From positions 1-64,000 of the forward strand of contig JACYXH010000590.1 in NCBI GenBank assembly GCA_026745465.1: a stretch of 64,000 nucleotides of DNA, read 5' to 3'. The position numbers and the translations under genes are program-made. Numbering within the stretch: the stretch's first letter is position 1; every line of letters begins with the position of its first letter. The notes beneath the pieces were generated by a model. The model was not told the origin of the DNA. It made no database searches and saw only the letters and a list, made by a program, of their open reading frames with translations. Source of the DNA: Lota lota. Taxonomy: Eukaryota; Chordata; Actinopteri; Gadiformes; Lotidae. This document shows positions 22,306 through 32,067 of the stretch, piece after piece.

Positions 22306-22350
22306 TTGACTCTGAATCCAGCGATCCGAGTTCAAATCTCGGTGGAACCT
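22306..22350 (+). pseudogene. 3' part of tRNA-Gln (CTG), 5' part replaced by the A-tail
   Basis: The anticodon arm (GACTCTGAATCC), T arm and 3' acceptor strand are intact. The gene begins at the base equivalent to tRNA position 22, right after the A-tail. Confidence 0.85.
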
Positions 22351-22507
22351 ATTGGCACTTTGTACTTTCGGAAGACATCTCTGCAGGCTTTCTCACATCC
22401 GTAATTCACTACCCAAATCTTCAACACAGTCCCAAATTCCTGTGTTGCTTGAATGTAGTCTAGATCACATTTCTTAAAAGACTCAGTGTTTTATATTTAA
22501 GTTATCT

Positions 22508-22589
22508 GATGGGGTGGCCGAGTGGTTAAGGTGATGGACTGCTAATCCATTGTGCTCTGCATGCGTGGGTTCGAATCCCATCCTCATCG
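22508..22589 (+). tRNA. tRNA-Ser (GCT)
   Basis: 82 nt. Acceptor GATGGGG pairs with CCTCATC, discriminator G. The anticodon loop CTGCTAA sits in a TGGA/TCCA stem, with a long variable arm. A and B boxes are intact. Confidence 0.95.
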
Positions 22590-22734
22590 TTTGCACCATT
22601 CACACATCACTGTCCTTTTCATGTAGTAAATGTGATGAATCATAGTCATGTGGCTGTCCTTTGCTCTGCAAAGAAAATCCAGACCCTCACTTAGAAAGAC
22701 CTAAATCACTTTGGCATTGGTAAATAGATAACGA

Positions 22735-22806
22735 TGCATTGGCAGGGAATCGAACCTGGGTCATCTGCTTGGAAGGCAGCTATGCTTACCACTGTAACAC
22801 CAACGC
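22735..22806 (-). tRNA. tRNA-Gly (TCC)
   Basis: 72 nt. Acceptor GCGTTGG pairs with CCAATGC, anticodon loop CTTCCAA, discriminator A. The T stem CCAGG/CCTGC has one weak pair. Probably functional. Confidence 0.85.
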
Positions 22807-23055
22807 AGAAGTGAGAAATTATGTACTGTGGATCGTCCGACCTGACCTCGAAACACGGAGGAACCTAGTTTGCTGGTGAGATTCCTAGGACAACTCTAGA
22901 CATTAAGGGTCTTCTTCATTCTCTATAGTCTGAACCACTGTTCAATGTTTCAGTTTCACTTAAATGTAGTCCAGAGAACAACATTTACCCCAAATAAATC
23001 CAAACAATGATCTCGAAAGTCCTAAATGACTTTGGCATTGGTAAATAGATAGCGA

Positions 23056-23127
23056 TGCATTGGCCAGGAATCGAACCCGGGTCAACTGCTTGGAAGGCAG
23101 CTATGCTCTCCACTATACCACCAATGC
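23056..23127 (-). tRNA. tRNA-Gly (TCC)
   Basis: 72 nt. Acceptor GCATTGG pairs with CCAATGC, anticodon loop CTTCCAA. One D-loop change (AGTGGAGAGC) departs from the usual AGTGGTGAGC. Confidence 0.9.
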
Positions 23128-23342
23128 TTGCAGGAGACTCGTCCTCTGAATCGTCCAACCCGACCTCAAAACACGGAGGAACCTTGTTTGGTAGTAGCGG
23201 ATGCATTGCCACAGGGGCGCCACTGTGGCGGTGCGTCTGCTGCTGCTGGCACGGGTTCGGGGGTGGGGGGCGCGGTTGGGCTCGTGCGCTTGTCTGTTTG
23301 GCGGTGGGGGGGGGGGGGGGCCCTGGGCCCCGGCCTCTGCGG

Positions 23343-23700
23343 GACGGGCGTGCGCACCCGCGCACGTGTTGCCGTCGCTCTTGGGGGGCCTTTGGGTCGT
23401 TCACTCTGGTCGTGGGGCGGGGCCTTGCCTCCCTGTGGGGGGAAGCACAACGGCACGTAGGAATTTGTATCCTGTTTGCTCGATTGTGCTTTCCCCTCAG
23501 GGTGAGCAAGTTTCCTTTGTGTGTGTAAATATGGTTTTGTATGCAATATTGTATAATGTTATGAGTGTTTTTTCAATTCTGCATTATTAGACTTTGTTTT
23601 TGAATTTTGATTGGGGATGTCTTGATCTGTATATGTTGTATATATTACTTTGTAAATTTGTGAATTGAAAAAAACGTTACAAATATTTAAAAAAAAAAGT
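23343..23700 (+). mobile_element. A-tailed retroelement, copy 2, abutting tRNA-Asp
   Basis: GC-rich 5' portion, then the same AT-rich 3' region as copy 1 and a pure A tail. It joins tRNA-Asp at GTATCCC, equivalent to tRNA position 22. The GC-rich stretch at 23200-23342 may be more of the element, but copy 3 does not extend that far. Confidence 0.65.
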
Positions 23701-23741
23701 ATCCCAGCCTCTCACGCGGTGTTCAATTCCCCGACGATGAG
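23699..23741 (+). pseudogene. 3' part of tRNA-Asp after the A-tail
   Basis: It starts at position 22 and lacks about ten bases after the anticodon stem. It carries GACGATGAG in place of GACGGGGAG, a change shared with 30380-30425. Confidence 0.8.
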
Positions 23742-23883
23742 TACTTGACATTAACCCACAGTCATCATCGTTGTGTTCCTTTAGGAGCAGTCAGTTTCTG
23801 TGAGCAAGAAGCGATCTTCGATGAACATGACAAAAGCAACGAAATTCACGCAACGATCCACTCTTGGACAATTTCTCTTCTGT

Positions 23884-23966
23884 GTCAGGATGGCCGAGCG
23901 TTCTAAGGCACTGCGTTAAGGTCGCAGTCTCCTCTGGAGGTGTGGGTTCAAATCCCACTTCTGACA
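23884..23966 (+). tRNA. tRNA-Leu (AAG), A box altered
   Basis: 83 nt. All stems pair and the anticodon loop is TTAAGGT. The D loop reads GAGCGTTCT, losing one of the two conserved guanines (G18-G19), which may impair folding and transcription. Confidence 0.8.
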
Positions 23967-24127
23967 GAAGCTTTGAGAACGACTAAGGACATGCGAAAAC
24001 ACTGTCGAAATGACCTTTAGACATCAAAAGCCCATCAAAGTTTAGTTCGCCCTCATCGGCTAGATGTTTAGATGCACCTCACACACAATGTTTAAGCCCC
24101 GGTTCAGAACTGATCTTAAGTGTGGCT

Positions 24128-24197
24128 TGCATTGGCCGGGAATCGAACCCGGGCCTCCCGCGTGGCAGGGAGAAGTCTACCACTGAGCCACCAATGC
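24128..24197 (-). tRNA. tRNA-Gly (GCC), one base short
   Basis: 70 nt. Acceptor, D and T arms are intact. CTTCTCCCTGCC lacks one base of the usual TTCTCGCCTGCC, which breaks the anticodon stem. It is identical to 29919-29988. Likely nonfunctional. Confidence 0.75.
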
Positions 24198-24926
24198 TTG
24201 ATTGTTGAAGCATTTTGGCTCACACAATTTGTCCAACATACATTTACACCTGCAGGACTCAAAGTATTTACTCAGGTCAAGGAATACTGGAACCCCACGG
24301 CTCCTCGTTATCAATGCTTGCTTTCTCTAGAATGTGGGCTCCCAGAATTGAATTTGTCTGACAAAAATAAACACATGTAGACATCAATGCGCTTACTAAT
24401 CTCGAGGTATGGAAACAGGTCTTCGTTAGTATAGTGGTCAGTATCCCCGCCTGTCACGCGGGAGACTGGGGTTCAATTCCCCGACGGGGAGTGTTTGACA
24501 TTAATTAACCCACAGTCACCAATACAATCAAAGTTGAGTTATTTTAGGAGCAGTCAGTGTCTGTGAGCAAGAAGCGACCTTTGATTTCCATGACAAGTTT
24601 AACGAAATTCACACAATGATCCACCGAGCGGTCTGCGGCCATGCCGTCCATACCACCCTGACCACATCAATGCCACCCTGACCATGCCCATACCACCCTG
24701 ACGGAAGTGAGCGCGCACAGAGTTTCGTTGAGAGAGCAGGTGGAGAGCGATTGTTTTAATATTGTTCTCTTTGTTATTTCGTGTTTGTTTCGTTATACCG
24801 TTTAATATTTTGTTTGTCTACCAGTCCGTGTGTATTTCCGTGTTGTTCCCCCCCCCCCCCCGACAGCTTTTGCTGTTTGGTGGGGGGGGGGGGGGGGGGG
24901 GTTCGTTTGTTTGTAGGGAGAGGTGA
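24190..24926 (+). repeat. Left arm of the inner palindrome (partner 25612-26375)
   Basis: It contains an intact tRNA-Asp, the island spacer, a truncated tRNA-Leu D arm (CCGAGCGGTCT at 24627-24637), a short CCACCCTGACCA tandem repeat, and a C14 run facing a G20 run across GACAGCTTTTGCTGT. The right arm holds all of these inverted. Confidence 0.9.
24420..24491 (+). tRNA. tRNA-Asp (GTC)
   Basis: 72 nt. Acceptor TCTTCGT pairs (with G-T wobbles) with ACGGGGA, discriminator G. Anticodon loop CTGTCAC, B box GGTTCAATTCC. Probably functional. Confidence 0.9.
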
Positions 24927-25611
24927 ACGTCGAGGAAGGACAGCATGCCTGCTGAATTTGGAACGGAGAAAACGACGACGGAAAAACGGAGTGAAGGAAC
25001 GGAGAGAAGCATCGAGACGGACAGACAAACTAGTGAACGAGATCGGAATGAACGACGTAACGCACGCGCACGGTGAGAGTAGAGGAAACGGTGAGGCACA
25101 CGGGGTGTTGTGAGAGAGATGGATGGGGAAGAACTGACGGTGGACGGTGGAGGGTAAAGGGAGCGACGTCGATGATGGATGCACTGAGGGAGGTTAAGAA
25201 AGTGTGTGGAGGTGTGATGATGGGGATGCAGAGTGAAAGGGTGGACAGGAGCTTCGAGATCACGATGAGAGAGACGAGGTGGGCACATCGAGATGAATGG
25301 ACTGGCATTCGAGTGAAAGGGAGCAATGGTGCACGCCAGAGACATTGTTAAAGATGAGTTGGTGGTTTCCTTTTATTAACTTGTATGGTATTGGTGTGTA
25401 TTATGTTATTTATTTGCACTATTTTATTAATGACTATTCTTGTTTGATTTTCAGTTTGATAAAGCGCAGTTCGGTGGGACTTTGTCTGCTGCAGCCAGGC
25501 CTAATCTAAATGTGACTAGGAAGCCTGTTGAGGTGATACATGTAGCTATAGCTGTGCCTGGTGCCTAAGAACACCGCCATCAAGCAATACACTATCCTTG
25601 TTATCCTTGTT
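24927..25611. other. Spacer of the inner palindrome
   Basis: About 690 bases, not palindromic. 24950-25100 resembles 40195-40350 in reverse, upstream of the minus-strand TRIM promoter (GTGAGAGTAGAGGAAACGGT shared). No coding gene is supported. Confidence 0.6.
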
Positions 25612-26375
25612 TGTTTACACCTCTCCCTACAAACAAACGAAACCCCCCCCCCCCCCCCCCCCCACCAAACAGCAAAAGCTGGGGGGGGGGGGGGGGGGGG
25701 GAACAACACGGAAATACACACGGACTGGTAGACAAACAAAATATTAAAATATAACGAAACAAACACGAAATAACAAAGAGAACAATATTAAAACAATCGC
25801 TCTCCACCTGCTCTCTCAACGAAACTCTGTGCGCGCTCACTTCCTGCATCAACCGGATGGGCGTGGTCAGGGTGGTATGGGCATGGTCAGGGTGGCATTG
25901 ATGTGGTCAGGGTGGTATGGACGGCATGGCCGCAGACCGCTCGGTGGATCATTGTGTGAATTTCGTTAAACTTGTCATGGAAATCAAAGGTCGCTTCTTG
26001 CTCACAGACACTGACTGCTCCTAAAATAACTCAACTTTGATTGTATTGGTGACTGTGGGTTAATTAATGTCAAACACTCCCCGTCGGGGAATTGAACCCC
26101 AGTCTCCCGCGTGACAGGCGGGGATACTGACCACTATACTAACTAGGACTTGTTTACATACCTCGAGATTAGTAAGCGCATTGATGTCTACATGTGTTTA
26201 TTTTTGTCAGACAAATTCAATTCTGGGAGCCCACATTCTAGAGAAAGCAAGCATTGATAACGAGGAGCCGTGGGGTTCCAGTATTCCTTGACCTGAGTAA
26301 ATACTTTGAGTCCTGCAGGTGTAAATGTATGTTGGACAAATTGTGTGAGCCAAAATGCTTCAACAATCAAGCATT
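25612..26375 (-). repeat. Right arm of the inner palindrome
   Basis: Reverse complement of 24190-24926 with small indels, including the C/G-run hairpin at 25643-25701. It ends in a 16-base tRNA-Gly stub. Confidence 0.9.
26077..26148 (-). tRNA. tRNA-Asp (GTC), one acceptor mismatch
   Basis: Inverted partner of the gene at 24420. TCCTAGT has an A-G mismatch at the fifth acceptor pair. Other stems are intact. Confidence 0.8.
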
Positions 26376-26389
26376 GGTGGCTCAGTTGT
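26374..26389 (+). pseudogene. tRNA-Gly 5' stub
   Basis: GCATTGGTGGCTCAGT only, cut within the D loop and joined to TGTCGTTCTTAAG, the same flank as at about 30852. Confidence 0.7.
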
Positions 26390-26560
26390 CGTTCTTAAGA
26401 CTACATATAAGTGAAGCTGAAAATTTAAACAGTAGTTCAGAGGATTGAGAATGAACAAGACCCTTAATGTCTCGAGTTCTTCTAGGAAGCTCACCAGCAA
26501 ACTAGGTTCCGCCGTGATTTGAGGTTGGGTCGGACGATTCAGAGTATGAGTCTCATGCAA

Positions 26561-26632
26561 GCATTGGTGGTATAGTGGTGAGCATAGCTGCCTTACAAGC
26601 AGTTGACCCGGGTTCGATTCCCGGCCGATGAA
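26561..26632 (+). tRNA. tRNA-Gly scaffold with a valine-type anticodon (TAC)
   Basis: The body matches the tRNA-Gly (TCC) at 23056, but the anticodon loop is CTTACAA, so the anticodon is TAC. The 3' acceptor strand ends CCGATGA, giving a G1-A72 mismatch. D and T arms are intact. Probably a pseudogene, but the identity change is worth noting. Confidence 0.65.
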
Positions 26633-26774
26633 ACATTGAACAGTGTTTCAGACCATAGAGAATGAAGAAGACCCTTAGTGTCTAAAGTTGTCCTAAGAAG
26701 CTCAACAGAAAATTAGGGTACTCAGTGTTTTGAGGTCAGGTCGGATGATCCACAGTACGTAATTTCTCACTCCT

Positions 26775-26846
26775 GCATTGGTGTTATAGTTGTAAGCATA
26801 GCTGCCTTCCAAGCAGTTGACCCGAGTTCGATTCCTGACCAATGCA
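26775..26846 (+). pseudogene. Degenerate tRNA-Gly (TCC)
   Basis: Anticodon and acceptor stem are kept. The D loop (TAGTTGTAAGC) and T stem (CCGAG/CCTGA) are mismatched. Confidence 0.75.
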
Positions 26847-26983
26847 TCGATATCTTATTGCCATTGATTAAGGTCTTTTTAGGTGAGGGTCTGGATTTTC
26901 TTTGTAGGGTAAAGGACAGCCGCATGACTATGATTCATCACATTTACTACATGAAAAGGAGAGTGATGTGTGAATGGTGCAAA

Positions 26984-27051
26984 CGATGAGGATGGGATTC
27001 AAACACACGCGTGCAGAGCACAATGGATTAGCAGTCCATCGCCTTAACCAA
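26984..27051 (-). pseudogene. tRNA-Ser (GCT) remnant
   Basis: The 3' and anticodon parts resemble the gene at 22508. The T arm is broken and the 5' acceptor strand is replaced by a repeated ATCGCCTTAACC. Confidence 0.75.
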
Positions 27052-27102
27052 TCGCCTTAACCCAGCCTACAGAGATGTCTTCCAAAGGTACACAGTGCCA
27101 AT

Positions 27103-27129
27103 AGGTTCCACCGAGATTTGAACTCGGAT
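27103..27129 (-). pseudogene. tRNA-Gln 3' remnant
   Basis: Only the T arm and 3' acceptor strand remain. This is the inverted partner of 22306-22350. Confidence 0.7.
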
Positions 27130-27143
27130 TATTCAACAACCAA

Positions 27144-27214
27144 GCATTGGTGGTTCAGTGGTAGAATTCTCGCCTGCCACGCGGGAGGCCCGGGTTCGAT
27201 TCCCGGCCAATGCA
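27144..27214 (+). tRNA. tRNA-Gly (GCC)
   Basis: 71 nt, matching the vertebrate consensus throughout: GCATTGG/CCAATGC acceptor, CTGCCAC loop, GGTTCGATTCC B box. The best Gly-GCC gene in the island. Confidence 0.97.
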
Positions 27215-27439
27215 AGGCACCCTTCAGATCAGTTTTAAAATGTATCTTCAACATTGTGTGTACTGTCACCTCTTTCTTGCAGCACCACTTTCAGTGCGAA
27301 AGAAATTCTTCGACAAATGATTGAGAAGACAACAAAAGAGGTCTGCAATACCTTGAGATGATTCTGTGGATGTGTCATAAGAAAAAAATAATTGGCTTCT
27401 TAAGCAAATGCTTTTGTGGGAGCATGTTACACAAAACAC

Positions 27440-27502
27440 GGTACAGCTGGCATTTCAACCCAGGATCTCATGTTTACTAGTCAACCATTTGGCCAAGCTT
27501 GA
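27440..27502 (-). pseudogene. tRNA-Thr (AGT) remnant
   Basis: The minus strand reads CTAGTAAACATGAGATCCTG and then GGTTGAAATGCC, the tRNA-Thr anticodon and T arm with the B box altered. The 5' half is lost. Confidence 0.6.
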
Positions 27503-27715
27503 TCTACTTCTTCAGTCTTTGACATTGATTCGTGATGACTCGTTCATTTGAGAGATGCATATGTGTACCATTTGAAGAGAGACCCATAGAGCGATCTGGA
27601 GGACCCACATCCAACTGCCGAGTGTGCTATGCCACACACTACGTATACAAATATGGTTGGACCCGTCTTTATTAAACACTTGCACCGTATATAAAGATGC
27701 TAGTTTCTAAGACAA
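27503..27715. other. tRNA-island spacer, duplicated at 28761-28935
   Basis: The block with GATTCGTGATGACTCGTTCA recurs at 28785 in direct orientation. No gene seen. Confidence 0.6.
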
Positions 27716-27788
27716 AGCCAGATGTGGGGCTCGAACCCACGACCCTGAGATTAAAAGTCTCATGCTCTACCGACTGAGCTAACCAGGC
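27716..27788 (-). tRNA. tRNA-Lys (TTT)
   Basis: 73 nt. Anticodon loop CTTTTAA in a GAGA/TCTC stem, B box GGTTCGAGCCC. One T-T mismatch in the acceptor stem (GCCTGGT/ATCTGGC). Probably functional or recently decayed. Confidence 0.85.
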
Positions 27789-28184
27789 ATGTTTTAATCA
27801 TTGCACGACAATAAAGATAAGAACTGGTAAAGACCAAGTGAAAGGTTCAACATAAGCCAGACTGCTGTGTAAGCATTATTACTTTGTGTTGATAAGCGAA
27901 GGGCCATGAAACTGCAATAGATATGTGGCAAAGAATCGAAAATTCTGGGTGGCACCCAACCCTTCAAATCCTCACAAACTCTTGAGTCACGCCCAGATAT
28001 TCTTTCACAGAGGTGATATTGTAGTCTGTGAAGGACAACTAAGACGTGACTATTGCTGGTTGAAAATTTAACCCACTACCCTGCCAGAATGATTTGGAAA
28101 TACTCAGCCATGGCAATTTTTGTCATGTAATGGCATGTAATGAAAGAAAGCTGGGTAAGGCAATGGCTGTATTGCATTTTGCTT
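27789..28184. other. Spacer without a recognised gene
   Basis: Unique AT-rich sequence. Nothing supported. Confidence 0.6.
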
Positions 28185-28391
<207 letters not shown>

Positions 28392-28699
28392 AACCAAGAA
28401 TGGAAGACAAATTGCCGTGACTATAGTGGACAGTTGGCATTGTAGAAAAGTATATTACATTGATAGTTTGCACATTTACTGTTTTTTTCACATTTACATC
28501 TTCTGTTAACCAGAAGATGATTGAACCAGCTATGCCTCAGCACTACTTTCAGTGCAAAACAAATGCTTCGTCAAATGATTGAGAAGACAACGAAAGTGGT
28601 CTGCAATACCATGACATGATTCTTTGGATGTGTGATAAGAGAAAAATATTTGGTGTCTCAAGCAGATGCTAATGTGGGAGCATGTTACACAAAACAATA
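28392..28699. other. Spacer; 28540-28620 duplicates 27285-27360
   Basis: A direct duplicate of the sequence preceding the tRNA-Thr remnant (GATTGAGAAGACAAC core). No gene seen. Confidence 0.6.
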
Positions 28700-28760
28700 T
28701 ACTGCTGGGATTTCAAGCCAAGATCTACTATGTATTACACAACTATTTGGCCAGGCTTGA
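28700..28760 (-). pseudogene. tRNA-Thr remnant, second copy
   Basis: A more decayed copy of 27440-27502, lying in the same context of a roughly 350-bp direct duplication. Confidence 0.5.
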
Positions 28761-29078
28761 TCTACTTCTTCAGTCTTTGACAACGATTCGTGATGACTCG
28801 TTCATTTGAGAGATGCATATGTGTACCATTTGAAGAGAAACCCATAGAGCGACCTCGAGGACTCACATTCACACCTGACCAGTGTAAGTGTATTAGGCCA
28901 CTCCCTATGTCTACAAATATGGTTAGACCCGTCTGTACTTACACTTGTGCTGCACTCGGCCGGGCATTTGCTTCAAGTCTGTCAGTTGTTTGAATAGTAA
29001 CAGTCTGCAACATTTAGGTGTGCATTGTCTGAACTACCTTTGATAAAAAGATCACTGTGCACAAGTAGCATCGAAGAC
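28761..29078. other. tRNA-island spacer
   Basis: Continuation of the duplicated block, then unique sequence. No gene seen. Confidence 0.6.
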
Positions 29079-29139
29079 TGGAGATGCCGAGACGCCTCAT
29101 CCATAAAAAGCATGCACTCTACCACTGAGCTACATCCCC
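29079..29139 (-). pseudogene. tRNA-Ala remnant
   Basis: The minus strand reads GGGGATGTAGCTCAGTGGTA and later GGCATCTCC, the Ala D arm and acceptor strand. The anticodon loop is mutated and most of the T arm is missing. Confidence 0.7.
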
Positions 29140-29270
29140 TATTTCTTTAATGTACATCTTTACCCTAAATACCTGAAGCTTTACTGACTGATACAGCCGA
29201 TAAATAGGTTGTTTAGGCTGTCCTAAATAAAGCAGTTAATTGGCTTGCATGCTAATAGCAGAAGTGGGCA

Positions 29271-29351
29271 ACTGGTGCGGCAGAATTCAATCCTGCAGAG
29301 GGAGATATAATTGGATTTCTAGTCCATCATCTTAACCAACCGCTTGGCTAG
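29271..29351 (-). pseudogene. tRNA-Ser (AGA) remnant
   Basis: The minus strand has GTTAAGATGATGGACTAGAA, then ATCC, a variable arm and GCAGGATTGAATTCTGC. The acceptor stem no longer pairs. Confidence 0.65.
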
Positions 29352-29660
29352 GACAACATGGCTTCTCGGCCTAAAGTCTATAAGTTATTTGAACAGTAAC
29401 AGATTGCATCGTTTGAAGTTGGGAAAACATTGTGTGATCTTATTTTGAAATAGTCTTACACCCTTGATAACGGCTTGCTTTGATCACATCTTGGAGATGG
29501 CGGTGATTGAATGTCAGGCATCCTTCATTAGAAGCAAACGATCTACTGATGAGATACATGTCATGGAAATCAAAGATCACTTCTTGCTCACGGACACCGA
29601 CTGCTCCTAAAATAACTCAACTTAGATTGTATTGGTGACTGTGGGTTAATGTCAAACACT

Positions 29661-29696
29661 GACAGGCGGGGATACTGACCACTATACTAACAAGGA
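29661..29696 (-). pseudogene. tRNA-Asp 5' half
   Basis: Retains the acceptor 5' strand, D arm and part of the anticodon arm up to CCTGTCA. The 3' half is deleted. Confidence 0.8.
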
Positions 29697-29918
29697 CCTG
29701 TTTACATACCTCGAGATTAGTAAGCGCATTGATGTCAAAAGGTGTACATTTTAGTCAGACAAATTAAATTCTGTGAGCCCAAATTCTAGAGAAAGCAAGC
29801 ATTGATAACGAGGAGCCGTGGGGTTCCAGTATTCCTTGACCTGAGTAAATACTTTGAGTCCTGCAGGTGTTAATGTGTGTTGGACAAATTGTGTGAGCCA
29901 AAATGCTTCAACAATCAA

Positions 29919-29988
29919 GCATTGGTGGCTCAGTGGTAGACTTCTCCCTGCCACGCGGGAGGCCCGGGTTCGATTCCCGGCCAATGCA
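29919..29988 (+). tRNA. tRNA-Gly (GCC), one base short
   Basis: Inverted partner of 24128-24197 with the same missing anticodon-stem base, so the lesion predates the duplication. Likely nonfunctional. Confidence 0.75.
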
Positions 29989-30149
29989 AGCCACACTTAA
30001 GATCAGTTCTGAACCGGAGCTTAAACATTGTGTGTGAGGTGCTTCTAAACATCTAGCCGATGAGGGCGAACTAAACTTTGATGGGCTTTTGATGTCTAAA
30101 GGTCATTTCGACAGTGTTTTCGCATGTCCTTAGTCGTTCTCAAAGCTTC

Positions 30150-30232
30150 TGTCAGAAGTGGGATTTGAACCCACACCTCCAGAGGAGACTGTGACCTTAA
30201 CGCAGTGCCTTAGAACGCTCGGCCATCCTGAC
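30150..30232 (-). tRNA. tRNA-Leu (AAG), degraded copy
   Basis: Partner of 23884-23966 with the same altered D loop and an extra mismatch in the anticodon stem (CTGCG/CACAG). Confidence 0.7.
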
Positions 30233-30379
30233 ACAGAAGAGAAATTGTCCAAGAGTGGATCGTTGCGTGAATTTCGTTGCTTTTGTCATGTTCATCGAAG
30301 ATCGCTTCTTGCTCACAGAAACTGACTGCTCCTAAAGGAACACAACGTTGGTGACTGTGGGTTAATGTCAAGTACTCAT

Positions 30380-30426
30380 CGTCGGGGAATTGAACACCGA
30401 TCTCCCGCGTGACAGGCTGGGATACT
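30380..30426 (-). pseudogene. tRNA-Asp 3' part, cut at position 22 by the A-tail
   Basis: The minus strand starts at GTATCCCAGCCTGTCACGCG immediately after the poly(A) of element copy 3. Anticodon GTC and the T arm are present. Confidence 0.85.
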
Positions 30427-30780
30427 TTTTTTTTTTTTATTTGTAACGTTTTTTTCAATTCACAAATTTACAAAGTAATATATACAACATATACAGATCA
30501 AGACATCCCCAATCAACATTCAAAAACAAAGTCTACTAATGCAGAATTGAAAAACACTCATAACATTATACAATATTGCATACAAAACCATATTTACACA
30601 CACAACGGATACTTGCTCACCCTGAGAGGAAAGCACAATCGAGCAAACAGGATACACATTCCTACGTGCTGCCGTGCCCCCCCTACCACAGGGAGGCGAG
30701 GCCCCGCCCCACGACCCGAGCGAACGACCCAAAGGCCCCCCGAGAACGAGGGCAACACGCATGTGTGTGCGCGCCCGTGT
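30427..30780 (-). mobile_element. A-tailed retroelement, copy 3
   Basis: Inverted partner of copy 2 (23343-23700). It shares the same insertion junction in tRNA-Asp, so the two descend from one insertion. Confidence 0.65.
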
Positions 30781-30810
30781 CTATTATCATTCAGTTATTG
30801 GCTGCCGAAA

Positions 30811-30853
30811 GCATTGGTGGATTAGATGTTAGCATTGCTGCCTTCCAAGTAGT
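30811..30853 (+). pseudogene. tRNA-Gly (TCC) 5' portion
   Basis: Keeps the 5' acceptor strand and the anticodon arm (CTGCCTTCCAAG). The T arm is replaced by CGTTCTTAAA. Confidence 0.7.
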
Positions 30854-31027
30854 CGTTCTTAAAATGACATATAAGTGAAACTGAAAAATTGAACAGTGGT
30901 TCAGAGGATTGAGAATGAACAAGACCCTTAATGTCTAGAGTTGTTCTAGGAAGCTCACCAGCAAACTAGGTTACGCCGTGATTTGAGGTCGGGTCGGACG
31001 ATCCACAGTACGTAATTTCTCACTCTT

Positions 31028-31093
31028 GCATTGGTGTTATAGTGGTAAACATAACTGCCTTCCAAGCATTTGACCCGGGTTCGAGTCCTGACC
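31028..31093 (+). pseudogene. tRNA-Gly (TCC), 3' end decayed
   Basis: D and anticodon arms are near normal. The 3' strand reads GAGTCCTGACCTCACC and no longer pairs with GCATTGG. Confidence 0.7.
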
Positions 31094-31114
31094 TCACCCT
31101 GTTCTCAAAACTTC

Positions 31115-31197
31115 TGTCAGAAGTGGGATTTGAACCCACGCCTCCAGAGGAGACTGCGACCTGAACGCAGCGCCTTAGACAGCTCGGCCATCTTGAC
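31115..31197 (-). tRNA. tRNA-Leu (CAG), minor mismatches
   Basis: 83 nt with anticodon loop TTCAGGT. One acceptor mismatch (GTCAAGA), and the D-loop GG is changed to TG (GAGCTGTCT). Confidence 0.75.
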
Positions 31198-31354
31198 ATG
31201 TAATTGAAAATGTTAAAGAGTGGATCGTTGCGTGAATTTTGTTTCGTTTGTCATGTATTTCAAATTCAAAGATCGCTTCTTGCTCACAGACACCGACTGC
31301 TCCTAAAATAACTAAACTTTGGTTATATTGGTGACTGTGGGTTAATGTCAAGCA

Positions 31355-31426
31355 CTCCCCGTTGGGGAATTGAACCCCGGTCTCCCTCGTGACAGGCGGG
31401 GATACTGACCACTATACTAAAGAGGA
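31355..31426 (-). tRNA. tRNA-Asp (GTC), mismatched
   Basis: Anticodon CTGTCAC is kept. There are single mismatches in the acceptor stem (TCCTCTT) and the anticodon stem (CCCGC/GAGGG). Doubtful function. Confidence 0.65.
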
Positions 31427-31617
31427 CATGTTGGATTGGGAACACCTCGACATTAGTAAGCACATTGACGTCTACAGGTGTTTTATGGCAACTTAAACGC
31501 TTTGAGTGACGTCTCCTCTTTCTTAACATCTAGCTGATGAGGGCGAACTAAACTTTAAAGAGTAATTTGATATGAAAATGTTATTTCGATAGTTATTTCG
31601 CTTGTCCTTAAAACTTC

Positions 31618-31700
31618 TGTCAGAAGTGGGATTTGAAGCCACGCCTCCAGAGGAGACTGCGACCTAAACGCAGCGCCTTAGACCGCTCGGCCATCCTGAC
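31618..31700 (-). tRNA. tRNA-Leu (TAG), T-arm mismatch
   Basis: The anticodon loop is TTTAGGT, so the isoacceptor differs from its neighbours. The B box reads GGCTTCAAATC with a broken T-stem pair, which should weaken transcription. Confidence 0.7.
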
Positions 31701-31836
31701 ACATAATTGGAAATGTATCACTGTGGATCGTTGTGTAAATGTAGTTAAACTTGTCATTGAAATTAAAGGTTGCTTCTTGCTCACGGACACACTAAAAGAA
31801 CTCAGCTTTGATTGTAATGGTGACTGTGGGTTAACA

Positions 31837-31908
31837 CTACCCGTCGGGGAATTGAACCCCGGTCTCCCGCGTGACAGGCAGGGATACTGACCACTATACT
31901 AACGAGGA
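31837..31908 (-). tRNA. tRNA-Asp (GTC)
   Basis: TCCTCGTTAG start, loop CTGTCAC and an intact T arm. One acceptor mismatch (GGGTAG end). With 31355-31700 it forms a tandem Asp-Leu pair of about 0.5 kb. Confidence 0.75.
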
Positions 31909-32067
31909 TCTGTTGGAATGAGAATACCTTGACATAAGTAAGCGCATTGACGTCTACAGGTGTACATTTTATATTCAACACTTGACAACACTTGCCATGG
32001 CGCTGAGTGGGGCCAGTGCTAATGCGCTCCCGGGGGCCAGCTGGGGGAGAGCGGCGGTCTGCTCCGT

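Larger units (their letters stand above)
29566..30780 (-). repeat. Inverted repeat arm, partner 23343-24593
   Basis: The order Asp fragment, Gly (GCC, one base short), Leu (AAG), Asp 3' fragment and A-tailed element is the exact inverse of 23343-24593. Coordinates sum to about 54116 throughout, giving a centre near 27.06 kb. Confidence 0.9.

Noticed and set aside
23055..23590. Overlapping long frames around 23.1-23.6 kb
   Set aside because: They cross a tRNA gene and the GC-rich part of the A-tailed element in several frames; no consistent coding signal.
24774..25345. Serine/proline-rich frames across the inner palindrome spacer
   Set aside because: They run through C and G homopolymers and differ between arms; no domain or splice signal.
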